Source: CAVSRC01 sp963732845 (GTDB lineage Bacteria > Pseudomonadota > Alphaproteobacteria > Rhizobiales > Kaistiaceae). From it: a stretch of 64,000 nucleotides of DNA. The notes under the pieces were generated by a model. The model had not been told where the DNA came from. It did not search any database and was given only the letters and a program-made list of their open reading frames with translations. The position numbers and the translations under genes are program-made. Of this stretch, positions 61,013 to 64,000 are shown in pieces. Each line of letters starts with the position of its first letter. Position 1 is the first letter of the stretch. Where the stretch lies: assembly GCA_963732845.1 (NCBI GenBank), contig CAVTBE010000023.1:35706-99705 (forward strand). The letters are read 5' to 3'.

Positions 61013-62008
61013 ATGCTCACGAGAAGAAACGTCCTCGTTGGTGGTGCCGGCTTGCTGGTGGCGGGAGCCACCCGCCGGGCCGCGTTCGCCGAGGACAAGA
61101 AGTACGAAATCGTCATGTGCGCGAAGCAGGAGGGCATCTCCTGGTTCGACGACATGCGTGTCGGCGTCGAGCTGTTCGGCAAGGACTTCGGCGTCAACGC
61201 CTATCAGATCGCTCCCGAGAGCGGCGATCCGGCGAAGCAGGCGCAGATGGTCGAGAGCCTCATCGCCAAACGGGTCGATGCCATCCTTGTGGTGCCCAAC
61301 GATCCGCAGTCGATCAAGCCGGTCATCGAAAAGGCGCGTGCGGCGGGGATCACCGTGGTCAGCCATGAAGCCCAGAGCTTGGCGGGCGTCTCCAATTTCG
61401 ACGTCGAGGCCTTCAAGAACGAGGACTTCGGCAAGCTGATGTTCGAGAACCTGGCCAAGGCCATGGACGGCGAGGGCAAGTTCGCCGGTGTCGTCGGCGC
61501 GCTGACCATGGAAACCCACATGCAGTGGTTCAATGCCGGCATGGATTTCGTGAAGGCGAACTATCCGAAGATGGAGTTCGTGCTGACCCAGCCGCTCGAA
61601 GACAACAACGACGAGAAAACCGCGCTCGACAAGGTCAACGAGGTGTTGAAGAAGTATCCGGACCTGAAGGGCCTGTTCGGCTGCTCGGTGTCCGGCACCT
61701 CGATGGCCGCCCTGGCGGTGGAGAAGCTTCGCCGCAAGGACATCAAGGTCGTCGGCCTCGGCCTGCCCAGCATCAACGGCATCTATCTCGAGGAAGGCTA
61801 CGAGCAGGAGGCGCAGTGCTGGCGCCCGGCCGATGCGGGCTACGTCTCGGCGCTGGTCGCCTACAAGCTGCTGAAGGGCGAGCCGATTGCTGCCGGTATG
61901 GACCTGAAGCGGCCCGGCTATGACAACGTCAAGCTCGAGGACGGCGTCATCTACGGCAGTGCGACGCTGGTGCTGACCAAGGACAACTACAAGGACTACA
62001 AGTTCTAG
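61013..62008 (+). CDS. Sugar-type ABC transporter substrate-binding protein
   Basis: A 331-aa periplasmic binding protein of the LacI-like PBP1 class (RbsB/LsrB type). The signal MLTRRNVLVGGAGLLVAG contains a twin Arg, suggesting the Tat route; cleavage near AAFAED. The body has IVMCAKQEGISWFDDMRVG, AILVVPNDPQSIKPVIEKAR, GITVVSHEAQ and LFGCSVSGTSMAALAVE. Rhamnose- or AI-2-type sugars fit the family, but the ligand cannot be read. It is the first gene of the transporter, followed by a 233-base gap. Confidence 0.9.
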   Translation: MLTRRNVLVGGAGLLVAGATRRAAFAEDKKYEIVMCAKQEGISWFDDMRVGVELFGKDFGVNAYQIAPESGDPAKQAQMVESLIAKRVDAILVVPNDPQSIKPVIEKARAAGITVVSHEAQSLAGVSNFDVEAFKNEDFGKLMFENLAKAMDGEGKFAGVVGALTMETHMQWFNAGMDFVKANYPKMEFVLTQPLEDNNDEKTALDKVNEVLKKYPDLKGLFGCSVSGTSMAALAVEKLRRKDIKVVGLGLPSINGIYLEEGYEQEAQCWRPADAGYVSALVAYKLLKGEPIAAGMDLKRPGYDNVKLEDGVIYGSATLVLTKDNYKDYKF

Positions 62009-62241
62009 TGCGTGACGGGAGCGTGCGCCCGTCGGCGGCCAACGCGGCCGACGGGACCATAAAGAAAGAGGCACGCTCTCCCGTCTCGCCGGCGTTGCAC
62101 GCGCTGCAACGGGCGTCCTGGATCTCGCGCTCGTCCAATTGAGCGCGGGATCGTCATGATGGCGCCGGGCCGGTCCGGCGCCCGCGTGCGGTCCGGCCCG
62201 TCCGGCAGACGGGCAGGCCGGCGTGCGCGGAAGGAGTGACC

Positions 62242-63732
62242 ATGACCGAGCTGCTGCGTCTCGAAGGCTTGAGCAAACGCTATATCGGCACTCAGGCTCT
62301 GGACGGAGTAGATCTGACGATCGAAGCCGGACAGGTTCTCTGCCTTGCCGGAGCGAACGGGTCGGGCAAGTCGACCCTCATCAAGTGCATCGCCGGGGCC
62401 GAATCGCCTGACAGCGGAAAGATCGTGTGGCAGGGGCAGGCCCACCGGCGGCTGACACCGGCCGAGTCCATGCAGCTCGGCGTCGAGATCATCTATCAGG
62501 ACCTGTCCGTTTTTCCCGATCTGAGCGTGGCGGAGAACATCGCTTTTCACGTCATCCAGGCGCATCCGCGCGGCCTGGTCGACTGGGCAACGGTGCGCAA
62601 GGTCGCAACCGATGCTCTGGACGAATTGAGCGCCACACTTCCGCTGAACGCGCGCCTCGGCGACCTGTCGATCGGGGCGCGACAGACGGCGGCCATTGCC
62701 CGCGCGCTTACGCAGAACTGCCGGCTTCTGGTGATGGACGAGCCGACCACCGCGCTGCCCAGCCGCGACGTCGTGCGCCTGCTCGACATGGTGCGGCGCC
62801 TGAAGAGCAAGGGCATTGCCGTCGTGTTCGTCAGCCACAAGCTCGACGAGCTGTTCGAGGTTGCCGACCGCTTCGTCGTGCTGCGCGATGGCCGCAAGAT
62901 CGGCGAATACCAACGGCCGATCTCACCATCGAGCGCCTCGGCTTCCTTATGACGGGCGTCAAGCTGAAGGGCGAGAAGGCGCCGGTCGCCTTCGATCCCA
63001 AAGCGGAGGCGCTGCTCAGCGTCGAAGGGCTGACGCGCGCCGGCCAGTACCGCGAAAATTCCTTCGCGCTGCGCCCGGCGAGATCATCGGCTTCGCCGGC
63101 CTCACCGGCGCCGGCCGCACCGAGATGGCGCTGTCGCTGTTCGGGCTCAACCCGCCCGATAGCGGTCGGATCCTGCTCGGCCGCAGCGAGGTGCGCGTGC
63201 ATTCGCCGCTAGAAGCGGTCGAGGCCGGCATCGTGCTGGTGTCTGAGGATCGCCATAGCCAGGGGCTGTTCGCCCGCAAGGCGATCCGGACCAACATCGC
63301 TTCGTCGGTGTTCGAGACCGGGAAGGACCGTTTCGGCCTGTTCTTCGGCGCGAAGGAACGCCAATCGGCGATCGCTGGGTGGACCGGGTGCGGGTCAAGA
63401 CGCCGTCGAGCGAAGAACCCGTACAGAGCCTTTCCGGCGGTAACCAGCAGAAGGTGGTTTTGGCCAAGTGGCTGGCGACCGATCCGAAGATCCTGATCCT
63501 CGACAACCCGACGGTCGGCATCGACGTCGGCTCGAAGGTGGAGATCCACGAGATCATCCGTGAACTGGCGCGCCAGGGACGCGGTGTCATCGTGATCTCC
63601 GATGATCTCGATGAGCTCGTCATCAGCTGCAATCGCGTGTTTCTGATGCAGGCCGGCGCAATTGCCGGCGAGTTCACGGAGAGTGCCCTCACGGTCGAGG
63701 CGCTGTCCGCCGGCCTTCGTCAGGCGGCGTGA
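62242..63732 (+). pseudogene. Sugar ABC transporter ATP-binding protein, three missing bases
   Basis: A tandem-cassette ATPase (RbsA type) of about 497 codons. First cassette: GANGSGKSTLIK and LVMDEPTTALPS (Walker A and B), intact to about 62905. Then frame changes occur near 62905-62920, 63065-63075 and 63375-63385. Second cassette: FAGLTGAGRTEMALSLFG, LSGGNQQKVVLAKWL, LILDNPTVGIDVGSK. Each change fits a single missing base, and the three add up to a net in-frame loss. Start: AAGGAG then ATG at 62242. Sequence errors are as likely as a pseudogene. Confidence 0.88.
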
Positions 63733-63757
63733 GATGCCGCAGCAGAGCAGGAATACG

Positions 63758-64000
63758 ATGTCACATACGCATGAGGAGGGCCGCGGGCCGCAGGCGACAG
63801 GATGGCGATCAGGCTGGCTGGCGCAAGTGACGGGCGGAGGCGACGGCCGCCATAGCGGACTGTCCCTGCTGGCTCTCCTGGTCTGTGTCTATGTGGCTCT
63901 GGTGGTGATGCGCTCGCCCGACTTCCTGTCGCTGGCGTCGCTGTTCGACCTGGTGCGCAGTGGTGCCGCATGGACGGTGGTGGCGCTCGGCGTGCTGGTC
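63758..64000 (+). CDS. Sugar ABC transporter permease, 5' part only
   Basis: The first 81 codons of an inner-membrane permease, cut by the window end. A polar N terminus (MSHTHEEGRGP) is followed by a hydrophobic segment (LSLLALLVCVYVALVVM) and SPDFLSLASLFDLVRSGAAWTVVALGVLV, like the RbsC/LsrC start (TM1, then the second helix). AGGA precedes the ATG at 63758; an ATG at 63734 is an alternative. It begins 25 bases after the ATPase. Confidence 0.8.
   Translation, partial: MSHTHEEGRGPQATGWRSGWLAQVTGGGDGRHSGLSLLALLVCVYVALVVMRSPDFLSLASLFDLVRSGAAWTVVALGVLV

Noticed and set aside
1..64000. CRISPR arrays, prophage genes, toxin-antitoxin pairs or defence islands
   Set aside because: I looked for regular repeats and for typical neighbour genes on both strands and saw none; the only mobile element is the IS at 55990.

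Overview
The window reads as chromosomal core sequence of a GC-rich alphaproteobacterium, most like the Hyphomicrobiales (Rhizobiales). The basis is gene order: hisH-hisA-hisF-hisE-coaA, hemW-rdgB-rph/hrcA, coaE-aroE-maf-PPDK regulator/hemE-hemJ-rho, mnmE-mnmG-rsmG-parA-parB facing holA-lptE-leuS, and xthA-lolA-ftsK-amt-glnK-tesB. I cannot name a genus from the sequence alone. There is no prophage, CRISPR array or defence island; the one clear mobile element is a single IS5-family insertion.

Layout. 1-3.7 kb: end of the histidine operon, coaA and grpE. 3.7-10.4 kb: leftward genes for a hybrid histidine kinase, ComM/YifB, a HAD hydrolase, glutathione synthetase, YraN and RsmI. 10.4-17.5 kb: an LppC-like lipoprotein, leftward hemW-rdgB-rph, divergent hrcA, a MATE exporter and a DUF2239 protein. 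17.6-23.3 kb: an amylosucrase-like GH13 enzyme, a flavin monooxygenase-like protein, dnaQ, a small secreted hydrolase, an aldo/keto reductase and a DUF2630 protein. 23.3-42 kb: the replication and segregation neighbourhood. coaE-aroE-maf-PPDK regulator run left and hemE-hemJ-rho run right from an AT-rich gap that looks like the chromosome origin. About 7 kb further on are mnmE, mnmG, rsmG, parA and parB with three parS palindromes. 42-53.5 kb: yggS, a phosphotransferase, a MarR/oxidoreductase pair, an L,D-transpeptidase-like protein, a response regulator, a cyclic-nucleotide-binding protein, xthA, lolA, ftsK, amt and glnK. 53.8-60.4 kb: tesB, a UbiH-like hydroxylase, the IS5-family element, a MarR gene divergent from a 48-residue membrane protein and a methyltransferase, Trm112, a LON-domain protein, a thioredoxin-TPR protein and tRNA-Gly. 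60.4-64 kb: a sugar-type ABC transporter cut off by the window end.

How the parts fit. The centre combines the origin (perfect CtrA box, DnaA-like boxes, clustered GANTC sites), the centromere (parS) and its ParAB proteins with housekeeping genes that usually sit beside them. amt and glnK form a nitrogen-sensing pair with a near-consensus sigma-54 promoter. Two MarR genes have strong inverted repeats in their divergent promoters.

Sequence-quality caution. Three otherwise well conserved genes have their reading frame broken: an OmpR-type response regulator (one extra base), ftsK (five frame changes in the linker) and the ABC ATPase (three missing bases). Conserved protein resumes after every break, so base-level sequence errors are at least as likely as real pseudogenes. 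I found no convincing undescribed multi-gene system. The observations most worth a second look are the origin structure, the IS insertion exactly inside a shared CTAG stop overlap, and the two small MarR modules.
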